From Kitasatospora papulosa (lineage in GTDB: Bacteria > Actinomycetota > Actinomycetes > Streptomycetales > Streptomycetaceae), in NCBI RefSeq assembly GCF_000717245.1, contig NZ_JNYQ01000004.1, positions 1,116,001 to 1,180,000 of the forward strand: a stretch of 64,000 bases of DNA. The letters are read 5' to 3'. Made by a program: the position numbers and the translations under genes. Under the pieces are notes generated by a model. The model was not told where the DNA came from. It searched no databases and saw only the letters and a list, made by a program, of their open reading frames with translations. Shown here piece by piece: positions 25,682 through 33,984 of this stretch. Position 1 is the first letter of the stretch, and every line of letters starts with the position of its first letter.

Positions 25682-25697
25682 TGTGACTCAAGTCACA
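25682..25697. promoter_or_regulatory. Perfect Crp-type palindrome TGTGA-N6-TCACA
   Basis: TGTGACTCAAGTCACA is a full match to the Crp consensus and to the GTG-N6-G-N-CAC form reported for Streptomyces Crp. It sits between cdgB (start 25554, minus) and the flavin reductase gene (start 25846, plus). Confidence 0.65.
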
Positions 25698-25832
25698 AGA
25701 GTTGGCAAAGGTCGCTCCAGGCACCTCCGGACGCCCCCTGCCAGATGGCGAACGCAAAGCGGCGCACATGGTTCCGGAGTCCTAGGACCGGCCTGGTCCC
25801 CTGGCCCGATGCGACGCGGCATCCAGCGGCAC

Positions 25833-25838
25833 TAGCGT
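25833..25838 (+). promoter_or_regulatory. -10 element TAGCGT for a leaderless flavin reductase
   Basis: TAGCGT ends exactly seven bases before the GTG at 25846. The earlier GTG at 25837 lies inside the element, which argues against it as start. Confidence 0.5.
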
Positions 25839-25845
25839 GCCCGGT

Positions 25846-26409
25846 GTGCTGCAGAAGACTCCCCCCGCCCCGCGTACCGAAGCCGTCCCCCATGCTGAGG
25901 GGGTGAGCAACGACGAATTCCGCGCCGCCCTGTCCCGCCTGGCCGCGGGCGTGGTGCTGGTCACGGCCGAGGAGCCACCGCTCGACGACCACGGCCGGGG
26001 CGAGGACGTCGGGATGACGGCCACCGCCTTCATGTCGGTCTCCCTGGACCCGCCCCTGGTCATGGTGAGCCTGCGCAACGACTCACGCATGGACGACCTG
26101 CTGGCCGAACAGCCCCTGTGGGCGGTGTCCGTACTCACGGAGGGCCAGCGGCAGGTCGCCGCGCGGTTCGCCATGAAGAACCGCATCAGCGACCGGCTGC
26201 TGTTCGAGGACGTCCCCTGCACACGGGGCGAGATCTCGGGGGCGCCGCTGGTGGGCGGGGCGCTGGCCACCCTGGAGTGCCGCACGGAGCAGCGTGTCCC
26301 GGCCGGCGACCACATGCTGGTGATCGGCCGCGTGCTGTCGGCGTCGCTGCCGGACGCGGACGGCGAGCCGCTCACCTACTTCAAGGGCCGCTACCGGCAG
26401 CTGGGCTGA
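25846..26409 (+). CDS. Flavin reductase (FMN-binding split barrel)
   Basis: A 187-residue FMN/FAD reductase-type protein. Motifs include FRAALSRLAAGVVLVTAEEP, GMTATAFMSVSLDPPLVMVS (the flavin phosphate-binding strand) and GDHMLVIGRVLSAS. The GTG at 25846 is chosen because TAGCGT is seven bases upstream. Such proteins supply reduced flavin to partner monooxygenases or act as stand-alone reductases. It is divergent from cdgB. The last 34 bases including FKGRYRQLG and the stop are duplicated twice more in tandem immediately downstream (26414-26481), which extends no known function. Confidence 0.88.
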   Translation: MLQKTPPAPRTEAVPHAEGVSNDEFRAALSRLAAGVVLVTAEEPPLDDHGRGEDVGMTATAFMSVSLDPPLVMVSLRNDSRMDDLLAEQPLWAVSVLTEGQRQVAARFAMKNRISDRLLFEDVPCTRGEISGAPLVGGALATLECRTEQRVPAGDHMLVIGRVLSASLPDADGEPLTYFKGRYRQLG

Positions 26410-26481
26410 CCGGTTCAAGGGCCGTTACCAGCAGCTGGGCCGACCGGTTCAGGGGCCGTTACCGGCAGCTGGGCTGACCGG
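26380..26481. repeat. Three tandem copies of a 34-bp unit at the flavin reductase 3' end
   Basis: Units start at 26380, 26414 and 26448, each beginning ttcaagggccg or ttcaggggccg and ending ctgaccgg or cgaccgg, with two to four differences between copies. The first unit encodes the last codons of the gene; the others are non-coding because 34 is not a multiple of three and they follow the stop. Confidence 0.9.
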
Positions 26482-26510
26482 CGCGAGGGCGGGGCGGGAC
26501 CGCGCGGCTC

Positions 26511-26945
26511 CTACCAGTCGCGGCCGGAGCGTCCGCGCTTCGTGTCGCCGCGCTGCTTCTTCTCACGCAGGCGCCGCTCGTTGATGCCGCGCGGGATCTT
26601 CTTCTTGAGGCGCGGCTTGGGCGGCGGCGCCGTCGCCTCCGCCAGCAGCGCCGCGAGCCGCACGGCGGCCGTCTCACGGTTGCGCCACTGGGAGCGGTGC
26701 TCCGAGGCGCGTACGGACACCACACCGCCGACCAGCCGGCCCGCGAGCCGGTCGAGCGCCCGGGCCTTCCACACCTCGGGCAGCGACCCGGTCGCCGCGA
26801 GGTCGAAGCGGAGCTCCACCTGGGAGTCGCTGGTGTTGACGTGCTGCCCGCCGGGCCCCGAGGACCGCGAGAAACGCCACATGAGTTCGGCCTCCGGCAG
26901 GGAGACCGAACCGCGGATGACATAGGGCCCGGACATGACACCCAT
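26511..26945 (-). CDS. arfB: Peptidyl-tRNA hydrolase ArfB (ribosome rescue)
   Basis: A 144-residue member of the RF-1-like GGQ family. The motif RSSGPGGQHVNTSDSQVELR carries the catalytic GGQ, and the C-terminal tail is Lys/Arg-rich (KPRLKKKIPRGINERRLREK) as in ArfB/ICT1, which inserts into the empty mRNA channel. It frees stalled ribosomes by hydrolysing peptidyl-tRNA when no stop codon is present. The start at 26945 (MGVMSGPYVIRG) is provisional; the ATG nine bases later is equally good. No shared operon with its neighbours is evident. It is divergent from terD. Confidence 0.93.
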   Translation of the reverse strand: MGVMSGPYVIRGSVSLPEAELMWRFSRSSGPGGQHVNTSDSQVELRFDLAATGSLPEVWKARALDRLAGRLVGGVVSVRASEHRSQWRNRETAAVRLAALLAEATAPPPKPRLKKKIPRGINERRLREKKQRGDTKRGRSGRDW

Positions 26946-27117
26946 GTTCCCCGCACCACGGCCCGCTCGTCACCTTGTTTTGCGAGCGTTCGGCCAGAAG
27001 TTCGGCAAAGAAAGTAAAGCGAGCTGGAACCTCGTGGTCTCTTGTCTGCGTTAGGACGGGTGACGGTAGCTTTCGTGATGGCACGAAGCCCGCACATGAC
27101 GAGGAAAGGGACTTCCC

Positions 27118-27693
27118 ATGGCTGTAAGCCTGTCCAAGGGCGGCAACGTCTCGCTCACCAAGGAGGCCCCGGGCCTGACCGCCGTCACGGTCGGCCTCGG
27201 CTGGGACGTCCGCACCACCACCGGCACCGACTTCGACCTCGACGCCTCGGCGATCGCGGTCAACAACGCCGGCAAGGTCTACTCCGACGGCCACTTCGTC
27301 TTCTTCAACAACAAGGCGACGCCGGACCAGACCATCGTCCACACCGGTGACAACATCACCGGCCAGGGCGAGGGCGACGACGAGCAGATCAACGTCAACC
27401 TGGCGGGCCTCCCGGCGGACATCGACAAGATCGTGTTCCCGGTCTCCATCTACGACGCCGAGGCGCGCAGCCAGAACTTCGGCCAGGTGCGGAACGCCTT
27501 CATCCGCATCGTCAACCAGGCCGGCGGCACCGAGATCGCCCGCTACGACCTCAGCGAGGACGCCGCCACCGAGACCGCGATGGTCTTCGGCGAGCTCTAC
27601 CGCAACGGCGCCGAGTGGAAGTTCCGCGCGGTCGGCCAGGGTTACGCATCGGGTCTGCGCGGCATCGCCCAGGACTTCGGCGTCAACCTCTGA
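27118..27693 (+). CDS. terD: TerD family stress protein
   Basis: A 191-residue Ca2+-binding TerD domain protein. It begins MAVSLSKGGNVSLTKEAPGL, has FDLDASAIAVNNAGKVYSDG and HFVFFNNKATPDQ, and ends in RGIAQDFGVNL, all typical of the tellurite-resistance/stress family. AGGAAAGGGAC precedes the ATG. Streptomyces carry many copies, implicated in Ca2+ signalling, growth and stress. A strong terminator follows. Another TerD domain in this window is fused to an Mrr nuclease domain about 12 kb away. Confidence 0.96.
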   Translation: MAVSLSKGGNVSLTKEAPGLTAVTVGLGWDVRTTTGTDFDLDASAIAVNNAGKVYSDGHFVFFNNKATPDQTIVHTGDNITGQGEGDDEQINVNLAGLPADIDKIVFPVSIYDAEARSQNFGQVRNAFIRIVNQAGGTEIARYDLSEDAATETAMVFGELYRNGAEWKFRAVGQGYASGLRGIAQDFGVNL

Positions 27694-27710
27694 CCCGAGG
27701 GCTTTTCCAG

Positions 27711-27747
27711 GGGAGCCCCCGCCCGACTCCGGTCGGCGGGGGCTCCC
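27711..27747 (+). terminator. Strong terminator after terD
   Basis: Perfect 13-base arms (27711-27723 and 27735-27747) with a further inner gac/gtc pairing and a short loop, 18 bases after the terD stop. Confidence 0.85.
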
Positions 27748-27924
27748 GTGCGTCCGCGCCGCGCACCCCTTTCCACGCGTCAGATAGCGGACACGAACAC
27801 GCCCCAGTCGGACAAGAACTGGTCAAAAACTTGTGAGGTAATTGTCGGCGCCCCGTCAAAAGCGTTCATTCGGTGGCACGCTCTCCGCTCGTAACCCCCC
27901 ACAGGAACGAGCAACGGAGAAGGC

Positions 27925-29502
27925 ATGACCCCCCACATGAACACCCGTCGCGCCGCCGCCCTGACCGCAGTTGCCGCGATGGTCGTCGTCGGCGTCCAGA
28001 CCGGTACGGCCACGGCCGGCACCGGAACCGGTGACAGCACGGCCTCTTCGTCCGGCGCCACCACGCTCGGCGTGAACACCGCCACCCAGCGCACCACCGC
28101 CCTGCGCACCGCGCAGAGCGACACCCCGGCCGCCGCCGAGGCCCTCGGGCTGGGCGGCCAGGAGAAACTGATCGTCCGTGACGTGATCAAGGACGCGCAC
28201 GGCACGGTCCACACCCGCTACGAGCGCACCTACGCCGGCCTCCCGGTCCTCGGCGGCGACCTGGTCACCCACACCGCGGCGGACGGAAGGTCCAAGGGTG
28301 TCGACAAGGCCACCGACGCCCGCATATCCGTGCCGTCGACGCAGCCGAAGCTGAAGGCCGCGGCGAGCGCCCGCAAGGTCGTCTGGGCGGGCGACGGCAA
28401 GCCGGCCCTCGCCTTCGAGACCGTGCGCGAGGGAGTGCAGAAGGACGGCACACCGAGTCGGCTGCACCTCATCACCGACGCCACGACCGGCAAGAAGCTC
28501 CACAGCTTCGAGGCCATCGAGACCGGCACCGGCAACAGCCAGTACAGCGGCCAGGTGACGCTGTCGACCACCAAGGGCGGCTCGGGCTTCGAGCTGACCG
28601 ACGGCGACCGGGGCGGCCACAAGACGTACGACCTCGGCCAGGGCCAGACCGGCACCGGCGACCTCGTCACGGACGCCGACGACACCTGGGGCGACGGGAC
28701 CGGTGGCGACCGCCAGACCGCGGCGGTCGACGCCCACTACGGCGCCGCCACGACCTGGGACTTCTACAAGAACGAGCTGGGCCGCGACGGCATAGCCGGG
28801 GACGGCAAGGCCGCGTACTCCCGCGTCCACTTCGGGACCGGCTACGTCAACGCCTTCTGGGACGACAGCTGCTTCTGCATGACCTACGGCGACGGGGCCG
28901 ACGACAAGAGCGCCCTCACCGCGATCGACGTCGCCGGCCACGAGATGAGCCACGGCCTCACCGCCGCCACCGCCAACCTCGACTACTCCGGCGAGTCCGG
29001 CGGTCTCAACGAGGCGACCAGCGACATCTTCGGCACCTCCGTCGAGTTCTTCGCCGACAACACCACCGACCCCGGTGACTACCTCATCGGCGAGAAGATC
29101 GACATCAACGGCGACGGGACCCCCCTGCGCTACATGGACAAGCCCAGCAAGGACGGCGGCTCGGCGGACTACTGGGACGCCGGCGTCGGCGACCTCGACG
29201 TGCACTACTCCTCCGGCGTCGCCAACCACTTCTTCTACCTGCTGGCGGAGGGCAGCGGCGCCAAGACCATCGGCGGCGTCGACTACGACTCCCCGACCTC
29301 CGACGGCTCCACGGTCACCGGCATAGGCCGTCAGAAGGCCTACCAGATCTGGTACAAGGCGCTCTCCGTCTACATGACGTCGAGCACCGACTACGCCGGC
29401 GCCCGTGACGCGACCGAGAAGGCCGCCACGGACCTGTTCGGTGCCGACAGCGCCGAACTCGCCGCCGTCGGCGCCGCCTGGAACGGCGTCAACGTCAAGT
29501 AG
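27925..29502 (+). CDS. Secreted M4 (thermolysin-family) neutral metalloprotease
   Basis: A 525-residue secreted prepro-protease. ATG 27925 follows GGAGAAGG. A signal peptide (RRAAALTAVAAMVVVGVQTG) ends near Ala-Thr-Ala-Gly; a FTP/PepSY-type propeptide follows, and the mature peptidase starts at about residue 230. The zinc site is HEMSH (339-343) with the third ligand Glu 363 in GGLNEATSDIFG, and a C-terminal helical domain with GIGRQKAYQIWYKAL follows. No PPC or CBM domain follows, so the protein ends shortly after the catalytic module. It would degrade extracellular proteins during development or nutrient acquisition. Confidence 0.95.
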   Translation: MTPHMNTRRAAALTAVAAMVVVGVQTGTATAGTGTGDSTASSSGATTLGVNTATQRTTALRTAQSDTPAAAEALGLGGQEKLIVRDVIKDAHGTVHTRYERTYAGLPVLGGDLVTHTAADGRSKGVDKATDARISVPSTQPKLKAAASARKVVWAGDGKPALAFETVREGVQKDGTPSRLHLITDATTGKKLHSFEAIETGTGNSQYSGQVTLSTTKGGSGFELTDGDRGGHKTYDLGQGQTGTGDLVTDADDTWGDGTGGDRQTAAVDAHYGAATTWDFYKNELGRDGIAGDGKAAYSRVHFGTGYVNAFWDDSCFCMTYGDGADDKSALTAIDVAGHEMSHGLTAATANLDYSGESGGLNEATSDIFGTSVEFFADNTTDPGDYLIGEKIDINGDGTPLRYMDKPSKDGGSADYWDAGVGDLDVHYSSGVANHFFYLLAEGSGAKTIGGVDYDSPTSDGSTVTGIGRQKAYQIWYKALSVYMTSSTDYAGARDATEKAATDLFGADSAELAAVGAAWNGVNVK

Positions 29503-29540
29503 CGCGTCAGAGGTCCGCGTCGAACGACGCAGGACACAGC

Positions 29541-29573
29541 GGGAGCCGGCCGGCCTCGGGCAGGCCGGCTCCC
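29541..29573. terminator. Terminator between the protease and HbpS genes
   Basis: Perfect 11-base arms (29541-29551 and 29563-29573) lie 38 bases after the protease stop. The downstream gene is convergent, so it may serve both. Confidence 0.8.
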
Positions 29574-29647
29574 GCCGTCGCAGGCGCCGGAACACGGGAC
29601 GCCGGGCGTCTCCGGCCTGCGGCCCGATCCCGGGGCCGGGCCGCTCA

Positions 29648-30205
29648 CTACCGGCCGAGAGCAGCCACGCCCGCCGCGGCGAACTTCTCGTCGAGATCGC
29701 CGCTCGGCGCGCCCGCGACGCCGATGCCCGCCACCGGGGCGCCCTTGACCTGCACGGGCGAGCCGCCCGCCAGGAACAGGGTGCCGGGGATGTCCTTCAG
29801 GTTCGGTGCCTGCTCCAGGCGCTTGACCAGCTCGGAGGTCGGCGCGTTCCAGGAGACGGCGGTGTACGCCTTCTTCACTGCGGACTCGGGGGACTGCGGG
29901 CCCGCACCGTCGCCGCGCAGCGTCACGACGGTGTTGCCGTCGCGGTCGACGACGGCCACCGAGACGCGCTGGTTCTCCTTCTTCGCGGCGTCCAGAGCGG
30001 CCTGCGCGGCCTTGGTCGCGGCGGCGACGGTCAGGTGTGTGGACTGCTGGAGGTTACGGTCCGCGGTGTCGGCCTTCACGGCGGCGGCGGGCGCGGCGGC
30101 CGGGGTGGACGCGTTCGCGGACATCGCGCCGAAGGTTCCGGCACCCAGCGCCGCGGCGACGACGGCACCGGTCAGGACACGGGTGTGCAGGGACAGCTTC
30201 TTCAT
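29648..30205 (-). CDS. hbpS: HbpS-like secreted haem-binding sensor (GlcG/DUF336 family)
   Basis: A 185-residue secreted protein with a signal peptide (RVLTGAVVAAALGAGTFGAM) and a GlcG-fold domain (NLQQSTHLTVAAATKAAQAA, VAVVDRDGNTVVTLRGDGAG, GTLFLAGGSPVQV). Its arrangement, divergent from a sensor kinase plus response regulator pair, matches HbpS-SenS-SenR of S. reticuli. There HbpS is an octamer that binds haem and iron and signals redox stress to SenS at the cell surface. GAGGAG precedes the ATG at 30205. The shared upstream region carries 26-bp direct repeats. The gene symbol rests on family and context. Confidence 0.85.
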   Translation of the reverse strand: MKKLSLHTRVLTGAVVAAALGAGTFGAMSANASTPAAAPAAAVKADTADRNLQQSTHLTVAAATKAAQAALDAAKKENQRVSVAVVDRDGNTVVTLRGDGAGPQSPESAVKKAYTAVSWNAPTSELVKRLEQAPNLKDIPGTLFLAGGSPVQVKGAPVAGIGVAGAPSGDLDEKFAAAGVAALGR

Positions 30206-30270
30206 GGTGGGCTCCTCGGGTGAACGGCGGCTCGGGCTGCGAACCGTCCTGCTTCGGGTCCGGCTTCTTC

Positions 30271-30338
30271 CGGCTTCCGGTAGCGGCTTGCGGTTTCGGC
30301 CTCCGGTAGCGGCTGCCGGTTTCGGCTTCCGGTATCGA
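30271..30338. repeat. 26-bp direct repeats between hbpS and senS (candidate SenR site)
   Basis: The units 30271-30296 and 30297-30322 differ at 3 of 26 bases, and a partial third unit begins at 30323. They lie in the divergent promoter region of hbpS and senS, 66-133 bases upstream of the hbpS start, a sensible place for binding of the cognate regulator SenR. Confidence 0.7.
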
Positions 30339-30537
30339 TCCTCCGGCCGGAACCAGGCCCGGACCGTCGGCGTACCGGCTCGAAGCCCCACCCGTGTCGG
30401 ACGACGGCCCCGTCAGCCGATCGGTTGATGCGGAGGTGGCCCGCAGAGGTGACCATGGGATGTCCACGCAGGTCAGCCGCTGCGCGGTGACGCGAGAACG
30501 CAGGACGGGACAGGGCCGAGGGAGCGCGGGGTACGAC

Positions 30538-31887
30538 GTGCGGCAGAACGGAACCGGGCCGGACCCGGAGCGAACGGCGCCGTCCGACGCGGACGCGGCA
30601 CACCGTGCGGGTGCGGCCGGCGATCCGGACGCGCGGTGGCTGGCCCTCCTCATGCACGCCGCGTTCTTCCTGCTGCTCGGCGCCTCCCTCGCGCGCTTCC
30701 TCATGCGCCACCCCGGCGAGACCCGTACCCCCTGGATCATCGGGCTGTCGGCCGTGCTCGCCGCGCTGTACCTCCTCGGCCCGGTACTCGGCTCGCGCCC
30801 CACACCCCGCCGGCTGACCTGGCTCGGCGCCCTTGTCGTGGTGTGGATGGTCCTGGTCGTCCTCGCGCCGAGCTTCGCGTGGTGCGCCGTCCCGCTCTTC
30901 TACACGGGCCTGCGGATCCTGCCGCCGCGCGCCGCCCTGGCGCTCGTCGCCCTGCTCACCCTGTTCGTCGTCGCAGCGCAGCTACGGCTCGCCACCGGCT
31001 TCGACCCGAACCTCGTCCTGGCACCGCCCGCCGTCGCGGCCGTCGCCACCGCCGTCTTCGTCCACATGCAGCGCCAGGCCGTACGCCAACGGGACCTGGC
31101 CGTACGCCAGCGCGAGCTGATCGACGACCTGCTCCGCACCCGGCGGGAACTGGCCGCCACCGAACGCCGGGAAGGGACCCTCGCCGAACGCCAGCGGCTG
31201 TCCATGGAGATCCACGACACCCTGGCCCAGGGGCTGTCCAGCCAGCAGATGCTGCTCCAGGCGGCCGACCGCTCCTGGGACACCGACCCGGCCACCGCCC
31301 GCCGCCACGTCCTCACGGCGACCGGCATCGCGGAGCGCAACCTCGCCGAGGCCCGCCGCTTCGTGCACGACCTCGCGCCGGCCGACCTGGCCGAGGGAGG
31401 CGGGCTGGAGGCGGCACTGCACGCCCTCGCCGACCGGGAGACCGCACAGGCGCGCGGAGGCCTCACCGTCCGCTGCCATGTGGAGGGCGCACCGGCCACC
31501 ACGCTTCCCGACCGGGTGCAGTCCGCACTCCTGCGCATCGCACAGGGTGCACTCGCCAACGTCACCGAGCACGCCGAGGCCACCGTCGCCGCGCTGACCC
31601 TGACCCACCTCGACGACCGTGTCGTCCTCGACGTCGCCGACAACGGCCGCGGCTTCAGCCCCGAGCGGCAGACACCTCGCCAGGCCGGCGGCGTACGCGG
31701 TCACGGGCTGCCCGCGATGCGGGCCCGGGTCCAGCAGCTCGGCGGCACCCTGACCGTCGAATCCGCACCCGGCGAAGGGACCGTCCTGTCCGCCGCCGTG
31801 CCCCTGGCCACGCACCCGGACGCCCCGGTCACACCATCTGCACCGGGCGCCCCGCCCACCCCACCCGCCCCGGAGGAACACGCATGA
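30538..31887 (+). CDS. senS: SenS-like sensor histidine kinase (NarL/DesK class)
   Basis: A membrane histidine kinase of about 449 residues. Alternative upstream starts exist (GTG 30394, ATG 30460 with AGAGG); I use GTG 30538 because the sequence before it has coding-unlike rare codons, so the N-terminus is uncertain. Four to six hydrophobic segments (LLMHAAFFLLLGASLARFLM, PWIIGLSAVLAALYLLGPVL, and others) precede the HisKA_3 phospho-acceptor RLSMEIHDTLAQGLSSQ and the HATPase N-box and G-box (LDVADNGRGF, VRGHGLPAMRARV). The stop overlaps senR. With HbpS it should sense haem or redox state. Confidence 0.85.
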   Translation: MRQNGTGPDPERTAPSDADAAHRAGAAGDPDARWLALLMHAAFFLLLGASLARFLMRHPGETRTPWIIGLSAVLAALYLLGPVLGSRPTPRRLTWLGALVVVWMVLVVLAPSFAWCAVPLFYTGLRILPPRAALALVALLTLFVVAAQLRLATGFDPNLVLAPPAVAAVATAVFVHMQRQAVRQRDLAVRQRELIDDLLRTRRELAATERREGTLAERQRLSMEIHDTLAQGLSSQQMLLQAADRSWDTDPATARRHVLTATGIAERNLAEARRFVHDLAPADLAEGGGLEAALHALADRETAQARGGLTVRCHVEGAPATTLPDRVQSALLRIAQGALANVTEHAEATVAALTLTHLDDRVVLDVADNGRGFSPERQTPRQAGGVRGHGLPAMRARVQQLGGTLTVESAPGEGTVLSAAVPLATHPDAPVTPSAPGAPPTPPAPEEHA

Positions 31888-32516
31888 CCCCGTCCGTACG
31901 GATCCTGCTCTGCGACGACCACGCCGTCGTACGGGCCGGACTGCTCGCCCTGCTCGGCGGCGAACCCGACATCGACGTCGTGGGCGAGGCGGGCAGCGGG
32001 GAGGAGGCCGTCGCCCTCGCCGCACAGCTCACGCCCGACGTCGTCCTGATGGACCTCCAGCTGGGCTCGGGCATCGACGGTGTCGAGGCGACCCGCCGCA
32101 TCGCCACCGCCGGGGCCGGCGCGGTCAACGTGCTCGTCCTCACGACGTACGACACCGACGCGGACATCACCCGGGCCATCGAGGCGGGAGCCACCGGCTA
32201 CCTGCTGAAGGCCGAACGCCCGGAAGAACTCTTCGCCGCGATCCGGGCCGCCGCACAGGGCCGCACGACACTCTCCCCGCCGGTCGCCAGCCGGGTCATG
32301 GCCCGGATGCGCAGCCCCCGGCCCACCCTGACCGAACGCGAACTCGACATCCTGGGCCAGCTGTCACAGGGCCTCGGCAACCGTGACATCGCACGAGCCC
32401 TCTTCATCAGCGAGGCCACCGTCAAGACCCACCTGGGGCGGATCTACGAGAAGCTCGACGTGGACACCAGGGCGGGAGCGGTATCCGTCGCCAAGGAGCA
32501 ACGCCTGCTCCCGTAG
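31884..32516 (+). CDS. senR: SenR-like response regulator (NarL/LuxR type)
   Basis: A 210-residue response regulator. Its ATG overlaps the senS stop (ATGA). The receiver domain (MTPSVRILLCDDHAVVRAGL) has acidic pocket residues DD near 11-12 and the phospho-acceptor Asp in DVVLMDLQLGSG, then T/K switch residues in LVLTTYD and YLLKAER. The C-terminal LuxR helix-turn-helix is TLTERELDILGQLSQGLGNR, then IARALFISEATVKTHLGRI. In S. reticuli SenR activates the hbpS and furS-cpeB genes. The repeats at 30271-30338 are its likely target. Confidence 0.9.
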   Translation: MTPSVRILLCDDHAVVRAGLLALLGGEPDIDVVGEAGSGEEAVALAAQLTPDVVLMDLQLGSGIDGVEATRRIATAGAGAVNVLVLTTYDTDADITRAIEAGATGYLLKAERPEELFAAIRAAAQGRTTLSPPVASRVMARMRSPRPTLTERELDILGQLSQGLGNRDIARALFISEATVKTHLGRIYEKLDVDTRAGAVSVAKEQRLLP

Positions 32517-32627
32517 CCCACGCTCCCCGGGCGCCGGGCACCACCCGCGTTCACCCGGACGGCCCAGTCACCTCCCCCCGCCCGCCGCTCGGCGCGGGGC
32601 GCCCGCCGGACATGACACCATCGAACC

Positions 32628-33125
32628 GTGCTCGACATCGGCTACTCCCTCTCCCGGCGCTTCCCGGACCCCCCGCAGACCGACTACCGCCGCGCGGACG
32701 TCCACGCCCTGCGGCACGACCTGTTCTCCGGGGACGTCTACCTCGCCGACACCAAGGAAGACCGAGAGGTGTCCACAGCCTGGGGATGGGTCCCCGTACT
32801 CGACTTCGCCTGGGCACTCTGCGACATCGTCGAGCAGATCGACCGCGACCCCCGGGGCAACCGCTCGCACCGCCGGCAGTACGCCGAACTCGACTTCACC
32901 GAGTCGTCCGACCGCATGCTCTTCGAACGCCGCTTCGGCTGGGTGGACGTCGAAGCCGACTGGATGCCCGGCGAGGAGCCCCCGCTCACCTTCAACCACT
33001 CCCTGCTGCGCCGTGAGGCCCGCGACTTCCTGCACGACCTGATCGCCGACCTGGCCGACATGCACGAAGGCCTCGCCGACAACCCCGTCATCTGGGACCT
33101 CCAGGCCCGCTTCCCCCGCCTCTGA
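32628..33125 (+). CDS. DUF7878-like conserved hypothetical protein
   Basis: A 165-residue acidic protein from the GTG at 32628 (MLDIGYSLSRRFPDPPQTDY). It has WGWVPVLDFAWALCDIVEQI, a Tyr/Asp/Arg-rich middle (ELDFTESSDRMLFERRFGWV) and a helical C-terminus (FLHDLIADLADMHEGLADNP). Similar proteins are common in Streptomyces without known function; I think of them as DUF7878. No signal or membrane segment. It lies 111 bases after senR on the same strand but there is no evidence that it belongs to that operon. Function unknown. Confidence 0.75.
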   Translation: MLDIGYSLSRRFPDPPQTDYRRADVHALRHDLFSGDVYLADTKEDREVSTAWGWVPVLDFAWALCDIVEQIDRDPRGNRSHRRQYAELDFTESSDRMLFERRFGWVDVEADWMPGEEPPLTFNHSLLRREARDFLHDLIADLADMHEGLADNPVIWDLQARFPRL

Positions 33126-33177
33126 CACCACCCGAGCACGGGGACGCGGGGACGGGCCCGGGCCTGCGGGTGTACGC

Positions 33178-33876
33178 CTACGCCTCCACCCGCACCCCGA
33201 TCTGCGCGGCGAACGCCGGAGCCAGCTCCATCAGCTGGGACGGGCTGATCACCGCCCCCGCCAGCCGCTCCACACCCCGCGCGATGTCGAGCTCGGCAAC
33301 CGTCCTCAGATCGACCGACTCCATCCGCACGGCACTGAAGTCGGCACGCTTCAGCACGCAGTCCCGGAACTCCACCCGCACCAGCTGCGCCTCCCCGAAA
33401 TCCGGCTCCGAGAGCACACACCCCTCGAAGACGACGTCCTTCAGCCGCGCCTTGCGCAGATTCAGGTAATCGATCTTCCCGCCCCGCACCAGCACCCGCT
33501 CCAGCACCGCACCGTGCAGCTGCACCCCGCCCAGCCGCGCGTCCAGGACCTCGACGTCCCTCAGCGACGCCCCCGCGAGATCGGTGCCGACACCACGCAC
33601 ACCCGTCAGCACCGAGTCGATGAACCTGGCCCGCACCAGCTCCGCACGGTCCAGGGCGCACCCGCGCAGCTCACAGTCCATGAACCGCGCCCCGGGCCCC
33701 GACGCCTCGGCCAGGTCCGTCCCCTCGAACCGCACCCCGTCGTAATCCCCGTCGGGCTCCAGCCCCTCACCGTCGTACTCCACCAGCGGCGGCAGCCGGA
33801 CCTCCGGCCGCCTCGCCGGAGCCACCCCGTCCTTCGCCCCCGCGCCCCTGCCGCTCCTGTTGCCTGTACGTGCCAT
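33178..33876 (-). CDS. Pentapeptide-repeat protein
   Basis: A 232-residue protein built of A(D/N)LxX-type repeats that form a right-handed beta-helix, for example FEGTDLAEASGPGARFMDCE, LDRAELVRARFIDSVLTGVR, LKDVVFEGCVLSEPDFGEAQ and LKRADFSAVRMESVDLRTVA. The charged N-terminus is disordered. Some such proteins protect DNA gyrase by mimicking DNA, but most are uncharacterised; no specific evidence is seen here. The start is the ATG at 33876 (MARTGNRSGRG), with an earlier ATG at 33885 possible. It is divergent from the FAD-dependent oxidoreductase gene. Confidence 0.85.
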   Translation of the reverse strand: MARTGNRSGRGAGAKDGVAPARRPEVRLPPLVEYDGEGLEPDGDYDGVRFEGTDLAEASGPGARFMDCELRGCALDRAELVRARFIDSVLTGVRGVGTDLAGASLRDVEVLDARLGGVQLHGAVLERVLVRGGKIDYLNLRKARLKDVVFEGCVLSEPDFGEAQLVRVEFRDCVLKRADFSAVRMESVDLRTVAELDIARGVERLAGAVISPSQLMELAPAFAAQIGVRVEA

Positions 33877-33984
33877 GCCCCCCATCGTGACGCACACCAC
33901 TGACACCGCCCCGGCCCGGTGTCACGAAACCGGCCGGCCCGACCGTCCTCACGTCAGAAGCGCCCACCGCGAGGAGACCCAGCC

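Noticed and set aside
25682..25697. BldD box upstream of cdgB
   Set aside because: The palindrome is 16 bases with 12-base core TGACTCAAGTCA, one base short of the 13-base BldD consensus. The Crp consensus fits exactly, so I list it as Crp-like.
26380..26481. CRISPR array
   Set aside because: There are only three units, directly adjacent with no unique spacers. It is a tandem repeat. The 26-bp repeats at 30271-30338 also lack spacers.
30394..30537. Longer senS protein starting at GTG 30394
   Set aside because: The intervening sequence has rare codons and no typical coding pattern. The true start could still be ATG 30460, so the N-terminus remains uncertain.
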